Positions 20,172-29,025 of a DNA stretch of 64,000 bases are shown here, piece by piece (position 1 is the stretch's first letter; each line of letters opens with the position of its first letter). Made by a program: the position numbers and the translations under genes. Source of the stretch: Nocardioides anomalus (GTDB taxonomy: Bacteria > Actinomycetota > Actinomycetes > Propionibacteriales > Nocardioidaceae); assembly GCF_011046535.1 (NCBI RefSeq), contig NZ_CP049257.1, positions 496,001 through 560,000 of the forward strand, written 5' to 3'. The notes below the pieces were generated by a model that did not search any database, was not told where the DNA came from, and was given only the letters and a program-made list of their open reading frames with translations.

Positions 20172-21794
20172 ATGAGCGACCGGAACCCCAGTCCCGCCGG
20201 CGGTCCACTGGTCGAGGGGCCGCGCGACCCCGAGCACGACGCCACGGCGTCGTACGCCCTCGAGCCGGAGTACGCCGCCAGCCTGACCCGGCGGGTCCTG
20301 GCCACGACCGGGCGCACGGTGGAGGTGCGCAGCCCGCTCAACGGGGCGCCGCTCGCCCACATCCCTCAGTCGAGCGCCGAGGACGTGGCGGCGGCGTACG
20401 CCCGGGCGCGCAAGGCGCAGCAGGCCTGGCAGCGCGTCTCGCTCGACGACCGGGCGGCCATCCTGCTCCGACTGCACGACCTGATCCTGGAGCGCCAGGA
20501 CGAGATCATCGACCTGATCGTGTGGGAGTCCGGCAAGGCCCGCAAGCACGCCTTCGACGAGCCGCTGCACGTCGCGCTGACCGCGCGCTACTACGCCCGC
20601 ACGGCGCATGAGCACCTCGACACCCAGCGCAAGCTCGGCGTGGTGCCGGGGCTGACGCGGGTCGAGGTCAACCGGGTGCCCAAGGGCGTCGTCGGGATCA
20701 TCAGCCCCTGGAACTACCCGTTCACCATGGCGCTCTGCGACGGCCTCCCGGCTCTGCTCGCCGGCAACGCGGTGGTGGCCAAGCCGGACGCGCAGACCAT
20801 GCTGTCCGCGCTCTGGGGCGCGCAGCTGCTGGAGGAGGCCGGCTTCCCGGCCGACCTGTGGACCGTGGTGGCCGGCCCGGGCGCGGAGATCGGCCCGGAG
20901 CTCGTGGCGCGCTCGGACTACGTCTGCTTCACCGGCTCGACCGCCACCGGCCGGCTGATCGCGCAGGGCTGCGCGGAGCGGCTCATCGGCTGCTCGCTCG
21001 AGCTGGGCGGCAAGAACCCGATCCTGGTCCTGCGCGACGCCGACCTCGAGCGCGCGGCCGAGGGCGCCGTGCGCGCGGCGTTCTCGAACGCCGGGCAGCT
21101 GTGCGTCTCGATGGAGCGGATGTTCGTGGCCGACCAGGTCTACGACCGGTTCGTCGAGCGGTTCGTCGCCCGCACCGAGGCGATGTCGCTGGGCGCCTCG
21201 CTCGACTGGGGCGTGGACATGGGCTCGCTGATCTCCCAGCAGCAGCTCGACACCGTCACCCGCCACGTCGAGGACGCGGTGGCCAAGGGCGCGCGGGTGC
21301 TGACCGGCGGCCGGCACCGGCCCGACCTCGGCCCCTACTTCTACGAGCCGACGATCCTCGAGGGCGTGACGCCGGAGATGACGTGCTTCGGCGAGGAGAC
21401 CTTCGGGCCGGTCATCGCGCTCTACCGCTTCCACGACGAGGCCGACGCGGTGGCGCGGGCCAACGCCGGGGAGTACGGCCTCAACGCCTCGATCTACAGC
21501 CAGGACGGCGCACGGGCGCGGGCCATCGCCCGGTTCGTGAAGTGCGGGACGGTCAACATCAACGAGGCCTTCGCCGCGACCTTCGCCTCCATCGACTCGC
21601 CCATGGGCGGCATGCGCCAGTCCGGCATGGGCCGGCGCCAGGGGGCCGAGGGCATCCACCGCTACACCGAGTCGCAGTCGGTGGCCACCCAGCGGCTGCT
21701 GCGGTTCGGGCCGGTGCTGGGGATGTCGGATGCGACGTACGCCAAGGTCATGACGGCGAACCTGAAGCTGATGAAGAAGCTGGGGCGGGCATGA
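20172..21794 (+). CDS. gabD2: Succinate-semialdehyde dehydrogenase family (GabD2-like)
   Basis: A 540-residue ALDH of the large actinobacterial succinic-semialdehyde group, which converts succinate semialdehyde to succinate with NADP+ as the usual cofactor. The catalytic set is complete: ISPWNYPF, ELGGKNPILVL and NAGQLCVSMERMF with the active-site Cys. An ~45-residue N-terminal extension is typical of this subgroup. The ATG has a leaderless -10 box. The next gene overlaps by 4 nt (ATGA), so it forms a two-gene operon with the ChoD-like oxidoreductase. The exact semialdehyde is inferred. Confidence 0.85.
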   Translation: MSDRNPSPAGGPLVEGPRDPEHDATASYALEPEYAASLTRRVLATTGRTVEVRSPLNGAPLAHIPQSSAEDVAAAYARARKAQQAWQRVSLDDRAAILLRLHDLILERQDEIIDLIVWESGKARKHAFDEPLHVALTARYYARTAHEHLDTQRKLGVVPGLTRVEVNRVPKGVVGIISPWNYPFTMALCDGLPALLAGNAVVAKPDAQTMLSALWGAQLLEEAGFPADLWTVVAGPGAEIGPELVARSDYVCFTGSTATGRLIAQGCAERLIGCSLELGGKNPILVLRDADLERAAEGAVRAAFSNAGQLCVSMERMFVADQVYDRFVERFVARTEAMSLGASLDWGVDMGSLISQQQLDTVTRHVEDAVAKGARVLTGGRHRPDLGPYFYEPTILEGVTPEMTCFGEETFGPVIALYRFHDEADAVARANAGEYGLNASIYSQDGARARAIARFVKCGTVNINEAFAATFASIDSPMGGMRQSGMGRRQGAEGIHRYTESQSVATQRLLRFGPVLGMSDATYAKVMTANLKLMKKLGRA

Positions 21795-23506
21795 GCGAGC
21801 AGTTCGACTTCGACGTCCTGGTCGTCGGCTCCGGGTTCGGCGGGTCGGTCACCGCGCTGCGGCTGACCGAGAAGGGCTACCGCGTCGGCGTGCTCGAGGC
21901 CGGGCCGCGCTTCCGCGACGAGGACTTCGCCTCGGGGACCTTCGACCTCAAGAAGTACCTCTGGGCGCCGGCGCTCGGGATGTACGGCATCCAGCGCATC
22001 GACGCGGTGCGCGACACGATGATCGTGGCCGGCGCGGGGGTCGGCGGCGGGTCGCTGGTCTACGCCAACACGCTCTACGAGCCGCTGCCGGCGTTCTACA
22101 CCGACCCGCAGTGGTCGCACATCACGGACTGGAAGGACGAGCTCGCGCCGTACTACGACCAGGCCAAGCGGATGCTCGGCGTGGTCGAGAACCCCGTGCG
22201 CACCCCGTCGGACGACGTGATGGAGAAGGTCGCCACCGACATGGGCGTCGGCGAGACCTTCCACCCGACGCCGGTCGGCGTCTTCTTCGGCGGCCCGGGC
22301 CAGGTGGCGGGGGAGCGGGTCGAGGACCCGTACTTCGGCGGCGCCGGTCCGGCGCGCAACACCTGCCTCAACTGCGGTGAGTGCATGAGCGGCTGTCGGC
22401 ACAACGCCAAGAACACGCTGGTGAAGAACTACCTCTACCTCGCCGAGCAGAACGGCGCGCAGGTGCTGCCGCTGACCACGGTCACGCGCATCTCGCCGCG
22501 GTCGGCCGGTGGCTACGACGTGCGGGTGAAGTTCACCAAGGCCCGCACCTCGCGCGGCGCGCGCGTCCTCACCGCCGAGCACGTGGTGATGGCCGCCGCG
22601 TCGCTGGGCACCCAGAAGCTGCTGCACCGGATGAAGGACGAGGGGCACCTGCCCCGGCTGTCGAAGCGGCTGGGCTTCCTCTCGCGCACCAACTCCGAGT
22701 CGATCCTCGGCGCGATCGCGCCGGCCGGCGACGCGACGGACTACACCTACGGCGTGGCCATCACCTCGTCGTTCCACCCCGACGCCGACACCCACGTCGA
22801 GCCCTGCCGCTACGGCAAGGGGTTCAACACCATGGCCATGCTCCAGACCGTGCTGACCGACGGCGACGAGTCCGGCTCGCCGACGCGGATCAGGACGTGG
22901 CTGCGCGAGCTGTGGACCCAGCGACGCAACGTGCGTGAGCTCTACGACTTCAAGCACTGGTCGGAGCGCACCGTCATCGCGCTGGTCATGCAGAGCCTGG
23001 ACAACTCGATCACGACGTACGGCAAGAAGACCCTCGGCGTGTGGCGGATGACCTCGCGCCAGGGCCACGGCGCGCCCAACCCGACGTGGATCCCGGTGGC
23101 CAACGAGACCGTGCGGCGGATCGCGGCCAAGGTCGGCGGCACGCCCGGCGGCAACATCGGCGAGCCGTTCGGCATGCCGCTGACCGCTCACTTCATCGGC
23201 GGCTGCGCCATCGGCGACTCCGCCGAGACCGGTGTCGTCGACCCCTACCAGCGGGTCTTCGGCCACCCCGGCCTGCACGTCGCGGACGGCTCCGCCGTCA
23301 CCGCCAACCTGGGCGTGAACCCCTCGCTCACCATCACCGCCCAGGCCGAGCGGGCGATGAGCTTCTGGCCCAACAAGGGCGAGGCCGACCCCCGCCCGGC
23401 CCTCGGCGCGGCGTACGAGCGGATCGCCCCGGTCGCGCCCCAGGCGCCCGTCGTCCCGGACTCGGCGCCCGGCGCCCTGCGTCTGCCCATCGTCGGGGTC
23501 TCCTGA
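21791..23506 (+). CDS. choD: GMC-family oxidoreductase, ChoD-like cholesterol oxidase homologue
   Basis: A 571-residue FAD enzyme, about the size of mycobacterial ChoD. It has the N-terminal FAD motif VLVVGSGFGGSVTALRL, GAGVGGGSLVYANTLYEP, and the NTCLNCGECMSGCRHNAKNTL cysteine-rich block typical of ChoD. The C-terminal catalytic/FAD region reads FIGGCAIGDSAETGVVDPY and NLGVNPSLTITAQAERAM. It would oxidise a 3-hydroxysteroid or other alcohol, with electrons going to oxygen or a carrier. There is no signal peptide, so it is intracellular. Mycobacteria place choD beside guaB3/guaB2, and a similar neighbourhood persists here. True cholesterol activity is not assured by sequence. Confidence 0.8.
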   Translation: MSEQFDFDVLVVGSGFGGSVTALRLTEKGYRVGVLEAGPRFRDEDFASGTFDLKKYLWAPALGMYGIQRIDAVRDTMIVAGAGVGGGSLVYANTLYEPLPAFYTDPQWSHITDWKDELAPYYDQAKRMLGVVENPVRTPSDDVMEKVATDMGVGETFHPTPVGVFFGGPGQVAGERVEDPYFGGAGPARNTCLNCGECMSGCRHNAKNTLVKNYLYLAEQNGAQVLPLTTVTRISPRSAGGYDVRVKFTKARTSRGARVLTAEHVVMAAASLGTQKLLHRMKDEGHLPRLSKRLGFLSRTNSESILGAIAPAGDATDYTYGVAITSSFHPDADTHVEPCRYGKGFNTMAMLQTVLTDGDESGSPTRIRTWLRELWTQRRNVRELYDFKHWSERTVIALVMQSLDNSITTYGKKTLGVWRMTSRQGHGAPNPTWIPVANETVRRIAAKVGGTPGGNIGEPFGMPLTAHFIGGCAIGDSAETGVVDPYQRVFGHPGLHVADGSAVTANLGVNPSLTITAQAERAMSFWPNKGEADPRPALGAAYERIAPVAPQAPVVPDSAPGALRLPIVGVS

Positions 23507-23846
23507 GTTCCGCGTCTGCGCAGGTCAGACACCCCCTGGGTATCAGTGGTCCAGACCGCGCGATCGCCGCTCAGAATTGCCCTGCACACCGGCGTAACCC
23601 GCCTCCCCAGGCGTCGTTGAGCCGATCGGAACCGGTCGTCTTGCTCCCTCCCTCCTGACCGGTCTCCGAGTCCAGGCGCCGTCCAGGAGCGTGGACGATC
23701 AGGGCCCGGCCACCCTCCCTCCCCGGCCGGGCCCTGGTGCATTTACCGACTGGGTCCTCCGTGCCCCAGACCCCGCCGGCGAGGGACGGCGGCCAGGCCC
23801 TGATCGACCGCGCTCCCGGACGGCGAGTGCCTGGATCCCGGGTAGG
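23507..23846. other. 340-bp gene-free gap between converging genes
   Basis: No convincing ORF or RNA gene is visible. It holds the large inverted repeat listed separately and probably serves as the transcription-termination zone for both flanking genes. Confidence 0.7.
23677..23825. repeat. Long imperfect inverted repeat (45-bp arms) between choD and luxR-type gene
   Basis: Arms 23677-23721 and 23781-23825 are 39/45 complementary, with a 59-nt spacer. A competing perfect 12-bp stem (23700-23711 with 23725-23736) uses part of the left arm. Either fold could end transcription from both sides. Confidence 0.8.
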
Positions 23847-24941
23847 TCAGGCGAGCATCAGCTTGGCGGTCAGCTCGCGGCGACTGGCCACGCCGACCTT
23901 GGCGAAGACCTTCTTGAGGTGGTCCTGGACGGTGTGCGGCGACAGGTGCAGGGCGGCGGCGATGCTGCGGGTGTTGGCGCCCTGCAGGACGAGGAGGGCG
24001 ACCTCCTCCTCGCGGGCGGTGAGGCCGTGGGCGGTCAGGGCGAGGCGGCTGAGGGCGGCGCGCGGGGCGGGCTCGACGGTGACGACGACGTCGCGGCCGG
24101 TCTCGGCTGCGTCGGAGCCGGGCTGGTCGGCGTCGTCGCCGGCGAGGGGCGCGGCGCGCAGGCTGAGCCACTGGCCGGCCGGGGTGCGGACGCGGGTGCC
24201 GAAGGGCGCGCCGGTGTGCCGGCAGGTGGCGACGACGGCGAGGAGGTTGGCGGGCAGCGAGCCGTGGTCGCGGCCGCCGAGCTCGTCCAGGGCGGTGCGG
24301 GCGGCGGGGGTGAGGTGGGTGGCGCGGTCGGCCTCGTCGACGACGAGAACCGCGGGGCCGCCGTGACCGGTGTCCACGGTGGCGGGGTCGGGGTCGGCGG
24401 GCAGCTGGAAGAGGCTGCGCTGGATGGCCTGGGCGAGGACCGGAGCGGCCTCGGCCACCGCGTCGCCGTCCTCGGTCGTGAAGGGCGGGTCGCCCGGTCC
24501 GCGGTAGACGCCGAGCGCGCCCCAGACCGCACCGCGGCTGACGAAGGCGGCGCGGAGCTCGTCGGTGAAGCCGAAGCGGGGCTGCATGAAGTCGCGGTGC
24601 CGGCGGCAGGTCTCGGGGTGCCCGTTGGTGTCGACCGACAGCAGGCCGACCGGCGGCGTGCGGCGGGCGATGTCCTCGAACTTGTTGACGTCGGGGCCGC
24701 CGTACTCCGCTGCGGCGAACTCCTCGTCGCCGATCCCCAGCGAGCGGGTCTTCGACGCCCAGGTCACGACCCCGGACGCGGGGTCGGTGACCGCGAGGCA
24801 GGCGAAGTCGTACGCCACGTCCGCGGCCAGCTCGCGGTAGACGAGCGCGGCCAGGTCGTCGAGGCTCAGTGCGCCGCGGTCGGAGGGCGCGGCCCGCTCG
24901 GCCAGTCGCTCGGCCAGACGTCGTGACCCCCGTGCGCGCAC
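23847..24941 (-). CDS. LuxR-family regulator with GAF-like sensor domain
   Basis: About 364 residues from the GTG at 24941. The N-terminal ~200 residues form a GAF/PAS-like sensor (LAVTDPASGVVTWASKT, GALGVYRGPGDPPFTTEDGDAV). The C-terminal ~60 are a LuxR helix-turn-helix: HGLTAREEEVALLVLQGANTRSIAAALHLSPHTVQDHLKKVFAKVGVASRRELTAKL in four helices. An ATG at 24986 would add 15 residues overlapping the divergent promoter. It is divergent from a hemerythrin gene, its likely target together with itself. The signal is unknown. Confidence 0.84.
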   Translation of the reverse strand: MRARGSRRLAERLAERAAPSDRGALSLDDLAALVYRELAADVAYDFACLAVTDPASGVVTWASKTRSLGIGDEEFAAAEYGGPDVNKFEDIARRTPPVGLLSVDTNGHPETCRRHRDFMQPRFGFTDELRAAFVSRGAVWGALGVYRGPGDPPFTTEDGDAVAEAAPVLAQAIQRSLFQLPADPDPATVDTGHGGPAVLVVDEADRATHLTPAARTALDELGGRDHGSLPANLLAVVATCRHTGAPFGTRVRTPAGQWLSLRAAPLAGDDADQPGSDAAETGRDVVVTVEPAPRAALSRLALTAHGLTAREEEVALLVLQGANTRSIAAALHLSPHTVQDHLKKVFAKVGVASRRELTAKLMLA

Positions 24942-25030
24942 CGGGCCATCCTGAGCCGCGCTGGCGTCCGGGACAAGACCACACATTCTTGGGATGGGCG
25001 GCGGGTCCGGCGCGGCGGAGGCTTCTCGGC

Positions 25031-25717
25031 ATGGAGACCAACGCCCCGATGACCACCGACGCCGACCTCGTCGACGTGCGCGACATGCTCGTCGTGCACA
25101 CCGCCCTGCTGCGCGAGTTCCGGCTCGCCCCCGCCGCCGTACGCCGCGTGGCCCACGACGACCGCCGGCAGGCGTTCGCCGTCGAGCGCCACCTCGACCT
25201 GGTCTGCGGCCTGATGCACCACCACCACGTCGGCGAGGACGAGCTCCTCTGGCCGGTGCTCTCCCCGCGGCTCGACGCCCGGGCCACGCCGCTGCTCGAC
25301 GTCGCCGAGGCGCAGCACGCCGGCATCGAGGCCGCGCTGGACCGGGTCTCCGGGGCGCGGCTGTCCTGGCTGGGCGGCGCGGACGACGCCTCCCGCGAGG
25401 AGCTGGCCGACGCGCTGAGCCGCCTGCACGCGCTGCTCGCCGAGCACCTCGAGCACGAGGAGCGGCACCTGCTGCCCCTCGCGGCCGCGCACCTGAGCGA
25501 GGCCGAGTGGCACGCCATCGGCGACGCCGGCGCCCGCAGCGTCCCGAAGCGCGACCTGATGCTGGTCTTCGGCATGTTCGCCTACGAGGGCGACCCGGAG
25601 GTCCTCCGGCTGATGCTGGCCAGCGCGCCCCCGCCGGTGCGCTTCCTGGTGCCGCGGATCGCACCGCGCGTCTACGCGCGCCGGGCCCGCCGGGTCCACG
25701 GCACCCCGACCCCGTGA
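25031..25717 (+). CDS. Hemerythrin/HHE cation-binding domain protein
   Basis: 228 residues in a helical bundle with the diiron-type ligands of the HHE family: VHTALLREF, HHHHVGEDELLWPVL, EAQHAGIEAAL and HLEHEERHLLPL. Possible roles are oxygen or nitric-oxide sensing or iron binding in the cytoplasm. A C-terminal extension of about 70 residues follows the bundle. A shorter start (ATG at 25031) was chosen over upstream frame that runs into the regulator. A second hemerythrin of the same layout is at 62177, also divergent from a regulator. Confidence 0.84.
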   Translation: METNAPMTTDADLVDVRDMLVVHTALLREFRLAPAAVRRVAHDDRRQAFAVERHLDLVCGLMHHHHVGEDELLWPVLSPRLDARATPLLDVAEAQHAGIEAALDRVSGARLSWLGGADDASREELADALSRLHALLAEHLEHEERHLLPLAAAHLSEAEWHAIGDAGARSVPKRDLMLVFGMFAYEGDPEVLRLMLASAPPPVRFLVPRIAPRVYARRARRVHGTPTP

Positions 25718-25728
25718 GGGGGATCGGC

Positions 25729-25734
25729 TAGCGT
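25729..25734 (+). promoter_or_regulatory. -10 box TAGCGT, leaderless spacing
   Basis: Ends 7 nt before the ATG of the molbindin gene at 25742. Confidence 0.5.
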
Positions 25735-25741
25735 CGCGAGC

Positions 25742-25954
25742 ATGAAGCTCTCCACGCGCAACCAGCTCCGCGGGACCGTGACCGGCGTGACCACCGGCGA
25801 GGCCATGGCCGTGGTCAAGGTGCAGCTGGACGGCGGCGAGACCATCACCTCCTCGATCACCCGCGAGGCCGCCGAGGACCTCGGGCTCGAGCCCGGTTCC
25901 GCAGTGGTCGTGCTGATCAAGTCCACCGAGGTCGGGCTCGGCGTCGAGGACTGA
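25742..25954 (+). CDS. Molbindin (single TOBE/Mop domain)
   Basis: A 70-residue protein that consists of one TOBE/Mop domain: STRNQLRGTVTGVTTGEAMAVVKVQLDGGETITSSIT, then EAAEDLGLEPGSAVVVLIKSTEV. Proteins like this form oligomers that store or buffer molybdate or tungstate in the cytoplasm. It has its own leaderless-type promoter and converges with the HTH-TOBE regulator at the end of the oxyanion transporter operon, so it belongs functionally to that cluster. Confidence 0.88.
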   Translation: MKLSTRNQLRGTVTGVTTGEAMAVVKVQLDGGETITSSITREAAEDLGLEPGSAVVVLIKSTEVGLGVED

Positions 25955-25970
25955 CCCGTCGCCGGCTCGG

Positions 25971-26366
25971 TCAGGGCGCGACGGCCGGGGCGTCGACCTC
26001 CACGGTGACGTGGGCGGCACTGACCACGGCGGTGGCCGACCGGCCCGGGCGCAGGTGGAGCTCCTCGGCCGAGTCCCGGGTCATGAGGGCGGTGACGCGG
26101 ACGTCGCCGCAGGCCAGCTCGACCTGGGCCATGAGCCCGTCGACGTGCACGGCCACTACCGTGCCGGCCCAGTGGTTGGGCGCGCTCGAGACGTGGCGCG
26201 GACGCCCGTCGTCAAGCAGCCGCCGCAGCTCGTCCACTCGGAGGACGCGACGGTTGCCCTGGCGCTCGAACGTCAGCCGTCCGTTGCGCTCCCAGCGGCG
26301 CAGCGTGTCGATGCTGACGCCGAGGGCCTGGGCCACCTCGCCGATGCCGAGGTGCTCAACGCTCAC
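25971..26366 (-). CDS. HTH-TOBE one-component regulator (molybdate/tungstate responsive)
   Basis: 131 residues. Residues 1-50 are a MerR/excisionase-type helix-turn-helix (LGIGEVAQALGVSIDTLRRWERNGRL, GNRRVLRVDELRRLL). Residues about 60-128 form a TOBE domain (NHWAGTVVAVHVDGLMAQVELACGDVRVTALMTRDSAEEL). This is the ModE logic with a different DNA-binding domain. It is the last gene of the operon, overlapping the ATPase gene by 11 nt, and so is positioned for feedback control of oxyanion uptake. Direct repeats at the operon promoter are a possible target. Confidence 0.84.
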   Translation of the reverse strand: MSVEHLGIGEVAQALGVSIDTLRRWERNGRLTFERQGNRRVLRVDELRRLLDDGRPRHVSSAPNHWAGTVVAVHVDGLMAQVELACGDVRVTALMTRDSAEELHLRPGRSATAVVSAAHVTVEVDAPAVAP

Positions 26367-27288
26367 CGGATGCCTCCTCGCCGCCGGGGAAGGTGACGCC
26401 GCCGATCAGCCGGACCCGTACGTCGTCGCCGGCGCGCAGCCCCGGCTCGTGGTGCCAGGCGCGCAGCACGCCGTCGGCGAGGCGCAGCTCGACGCGGATG
26501 CCGTCCTGTTGTGGCAGGGTCCGCACGACCGTCGCGTCGAGATCGCCGGCCGGGTCGAGGACCACGTGCGGCAGCCTGGTCAGCAACACCTGGTCGCCGC
26601 GGCGCAACTCGCCGTCGTACCCGAGGAAGCGGGCGACCTCGGCGCTCGGCGGCGCGGCCAGGAGCTCCGCGGGCGGGCCGGCGGCGACGGTGCGCCCGTC
26701 CATGAGCACCACGAGGCGGTCGGCCAGCGCCCAGGCCTCGGCCCGGTCGTGGACGACCACGAGCACGCCGCCCGCGCCCTCGCGCAGGGCCGAAGAGGTG
26801 TCCTCGCAGAGCGCGGCGCGGGCCTCGGGGTCGAGACCGGCGAACGGCTCGTCGAGGAGCAGCAGATCGGGGCGGAGCGCGAGCCCGCGCGCGACGTGCA
26901 CCCGCCGCCGCTCGCCACCGGACAGGGAGTCGGCCGGTCGCTCGGACAGGTGGCCGGCACGCAGCTGCTCGAGGGCCTCCATGGCCCGCGCGCGGCGCTG
27001 GCCGCGAGGCACGCCCCACCAGGCCAGGGCCAGCTGGACGTTGGCCCGGACCGAGCGGCGCGCGAGTCCGGGCGTCTGCAGCACCGAGGCCACCCGACCG
27101 TCGATGGTGCGGGTGCCGCCGGCGACCGGCAGCACGCCACCGACGGCCTCGAGCAGTGTGCTCTTGCCGGCGCCGTTGGGGCCGAGGACCGCGACGGTCT
27201 CACCGCGCTCGACGACGAGGGACAGGTCGTGCACGACCTCGCGCCGGCCCCGGCGCACCGCCACGTCCTGCAGCGTCAGGAGGCTCAC
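26356..27288 (-). CDS. Tungstate/molybdate-type ABC transporter ATP-binding protein
   Basis: About 310 residues. It has Walker A GPNGAGKSTLL near residue 38, the ABC signature LSGGERRRVHVARGLAL, Walker B DLLLLDEPFAGLD and switch histidine VVHDRAEAWAL. A C-terminal TOBE-like regulatory segment follows (DLDATVVRTLPQQDGIRVELRLADGVLRAW). The GTG start overlaps the permease stop (GTGA), so they are translationally coupled. It energises the TupB-like permease next to it. Confidence 0.88.
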   Translation of the reverse strand: MSLLTLQDVAVRRGRREVVHDLSLVVERGETVAVLGPNGAGKSTLLEAVGGVLPVAGGTRTIDGRVASVLQTPGLARRSVRANVQLALAWWGVPRGQRRARAMEALEQLRAGHLSERPADSLSGGERRRVHVARGLALRPDLLLLDEPFAGLDPEARAALCEDTSSALREGAGGVLVVVHDRAEAWALADRLVVLMDGRTVAAGPPAELLAAPPSAEVARFLGYDGELRRGDQVLLTRLPHVVLDPAGDLDATVVRTLPQQDGIRVELRLADGVLRAWHHEPGLRAGDDVRVRLIGGVTFPGGEEASGER

Positions 27289-28004
27289 GAGGCGGACCAT
27301 GCCGTACGTCGCGACCGGCGTCCGTACTGCAGCCAGGTCAGCGCGGACGTGAGCACGACGATGAGCCCGAGCAGGATGATGCCGATGGCCATGCCCTCGG
27401 CGTAGCGACCGGCGCCGATCGACTCCAGGGCCGCGCTGGCCAGGGTCTGGTCGTAGCCGCGGATGTTGCCGCCGACGAGCACGATGGCGCCGACCTCGGA
27501 CAGGCCCGAGCCGACCGCAGCGATGGTGGCTGCGAGGATCCCGGTCCGCGCCTCGCGAGCGGCCAGGAGAGCGAGGTCCAGCCGGCCGGCGCCGAAGGCC
27601 CGCGCCTGGTCGAGCAGGCCGGGTGGGGTGTCGCGCACCGCCGAGACCGTCAGCGCGACCATCAGCGGGAGGGCCAGGCAGGTCTGGGCGATGAAGACGC
27701 CCCGGAGGGTGAAGAGCAGGTCGAGGCCGCCCAGCGGGGCCTGCGGGAACATCAGCAGCGCGAGCACCAGGCCCACGACGACCGGCGGCAGCGCGAACCC
27801 GGTGTTGGCCACGACCACCAGCACGCCCCGACCCGGGAACCGGCCGAGGGCGAGCGCGAGCCCCACCGGCAGACCGAGCACGAGGGAGACCCCGGTCGAG
27901 ACCGCGACGACCTGCAGCGTCACCTCGAGGAGCTGGACCAGCTCGGGGTTGCCGCTCCAGATCAGGTCCCACGCCTGCTGCAGGCCGTCCAGGAAGAAGT
28001 TCAC
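27285..28004 (-). CDS. tupB: TupB-like tungstate ABC transporter permease
   Basis: 239 residues with about six membrane spans and the cytoplasmic EAA-type loop (AFGAGRLDLALLAAREARTGILAATIAAVGSGLSEVG). Features typical of the tungstate TupB group are the N-terminal LQQAWDLI and FALPPVVVGLVLALLM. The GTG start overlaps the DUF2149 stop by 4 nt. Substrate assignment to tungstate (or molybdate) comes from family resemblance, the TupA-like binding protein in the same operon and the TOBE proteins beside it. Confidence 0.83.
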   Translation of the reverse strand: MNFFLDGLQQAWDLIWSGNPELVQLLEVTLQVVAVSTGVSLVLGLPVGLALALGRFPGRGVLVVVANTGFALPPVVVGLVLALLMFPQAPLGGLDLLFTLRGVFIAQTCLALPLMVALTVSAVRDTPPGLLDQARAFGAGRLDLALLAAREARTGILAATIAAVGSGLSEVGAIVLVGGNIRGYDQTLASAALESIGAGRYAEGMAIGIILLGLIVVLTSALTWLQYGRRSRRTAWSAS

Positions 28005-28369
28005 GGCGCGGGTGGTGACGACGTCGTCGAGGCGCTGGGACTCGACGAGGCGGTGGAGCCGGGCTCGACGACGTAGACCAGCCGGCCGTCGTCGAGCCGG
28101 TAGACCTTGCCGACCTCGGCGCCGTTGCCGACGACCTGCTGGCCGTCGGCGGGCACCTCGCCGGTCTCGGCGTCCTGGGGCACCGTGATCGTGTCGTCCT
28201 GGGCCGTCCTGCCGTCGGTGAACTGTCCGGCCAGGTTGAGCGACGACAGCGCGGCGAGCAGGAACCCGACCGACAAGACGATGCCGAGGTCGAAGAGGTT
28301 GACCAGGCCGTCGAGCGGGTCGCCGGCGCGGTCCTCGTGGCGTCGCGCGTGCGGCTTGACCCGGATCAC
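28001..28369 (-). CDS. DUF2149 small membrane protein (ExbD/TolR-like partner)
   Basis: 122 residues. A basic N-terminus (VIRVKPHARRHEDR) precedes DPLDGLVNLFDLGIVLSVGFLLAAL, one transmembrane helix with the DP-G-NLFD signature of DUF2149. An exported C-terminal part with VGKVYRLDDGRLVYV follows. One TM helix with an Asp just inside the membrane resembles ExbD/TolR/MotB layout. It is translated in 4-nt overlaps with the ExbB-like gene before it and the permease after it. Function as a proton-channel partner is inferred. Confidence 0.8.
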   Translation of the reverse strand: MIRVKPHARRHEDRAGDPLDGLVNLFDLGIVLSVGFLLAALSSLNLAGQFTDGRTAQDDTITVPQDAETGEVPADGQQVVGNGAEVGKVYRLDDGRLVYVVEPGSTASSSPSASTTSSPPAP

Positions 28370-29025
28370 CGGGACGCCTCGCGGTGCCGGCTCGCCTCGG
28401 GCTCGGGGTCCGCGGTGAGCACGGCCGCGACGTACTCGAGGTCGGAGCCGTCCTGACCGTAGATCCGGTCCCGGAAGAGCGACAGGGCGAACGCGACCGC
28501 GCCCACCAGCAGGCCGAGCACGGTCACGCTGAAGGCCAGGCGCAGGTTGTCCGACAGGGTCGCGACGTCGCCGCTGGCCAGCCCCTCGAGGGCGGGGGAG
28601 AGCGGGATGAGCGTGCCCATCAGCCCGAGGGCCGGGCCGGTGCGGACGAGCAGGCGGGTGCGGGCCAGCCGGCGCTGCCGACCGAAGTCGAAGTCGGCAA
28701 GCAGCTTCATGAGCCTCGGCTCGGCGCCGGGCGTCCCGGCCTCGGCCGCGAACTCGCCGAGCACCTCGCCCATCGCCGGGCTCCACGCCACGGCCTCGAG
28801 GGCGGTGGCCGCCGCCCCCCGGTCGTCTCGCCCGATGGCGTCGCGCGCCCCGGCCGCCGCCGCGACCAGCGCCTTGAGGCTGCGACGCCGCCGGCGCAGG
28901 GTCTCGGCGGCGAACGCACCGATCTCGACCACGACCCAGGCCAGGGAGGACAGGGCCAGCACGATCACCGGGACCTCCAGCGCCTCGGAGGCGCGGAAGA
29001 CCGCCTGGTACAGGTCGTCCTTCAC
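28366..29025 (-). CDS. MotA/TolQ/ExbB proton-channel family protein
   Basis: 219 residues with three hydrophobic segments: VPVIVLALSSLAWVVVEIGAF near the N-terminus, the RTGPALGLMGTLIPL helix, and LAFSVTVLGLLVGAVAFAL. A long cytoplasmic loop lies between helices 1 and 2. The GPxLGLMGTLIPL and S-V-T-x-L-G-L-x-x-G segments match the two pore-lining helices of TolQ/ExbB/MotA. The GTG start overlaps the preceding membrane-protein stop. In Gram-negative cells such proteins harvest proton flow for transport across the outer membrane; what it powers in a Gram-positive is unknown. Confidence 0.84.
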   Translation of the reverse strand: MKDDLYQAVFRASEALEVPVIVLALSSLAWVVVEIGAFAAETLRRRRRSLKALVAAAAGARDAIGRDDRGAAATALEAVAWSPAMGEVLGEFAAEAGTPGAEPRLMKLLADFDFGRQRRLARTRLLVRTGPALGLMGTLIPLSPALEGLASGDVATLSDNLRLAFSVTVLGLLVGAVAFALSLFRDRIYGQDGSDLEYVAAVLTADPEPEASRHREASR

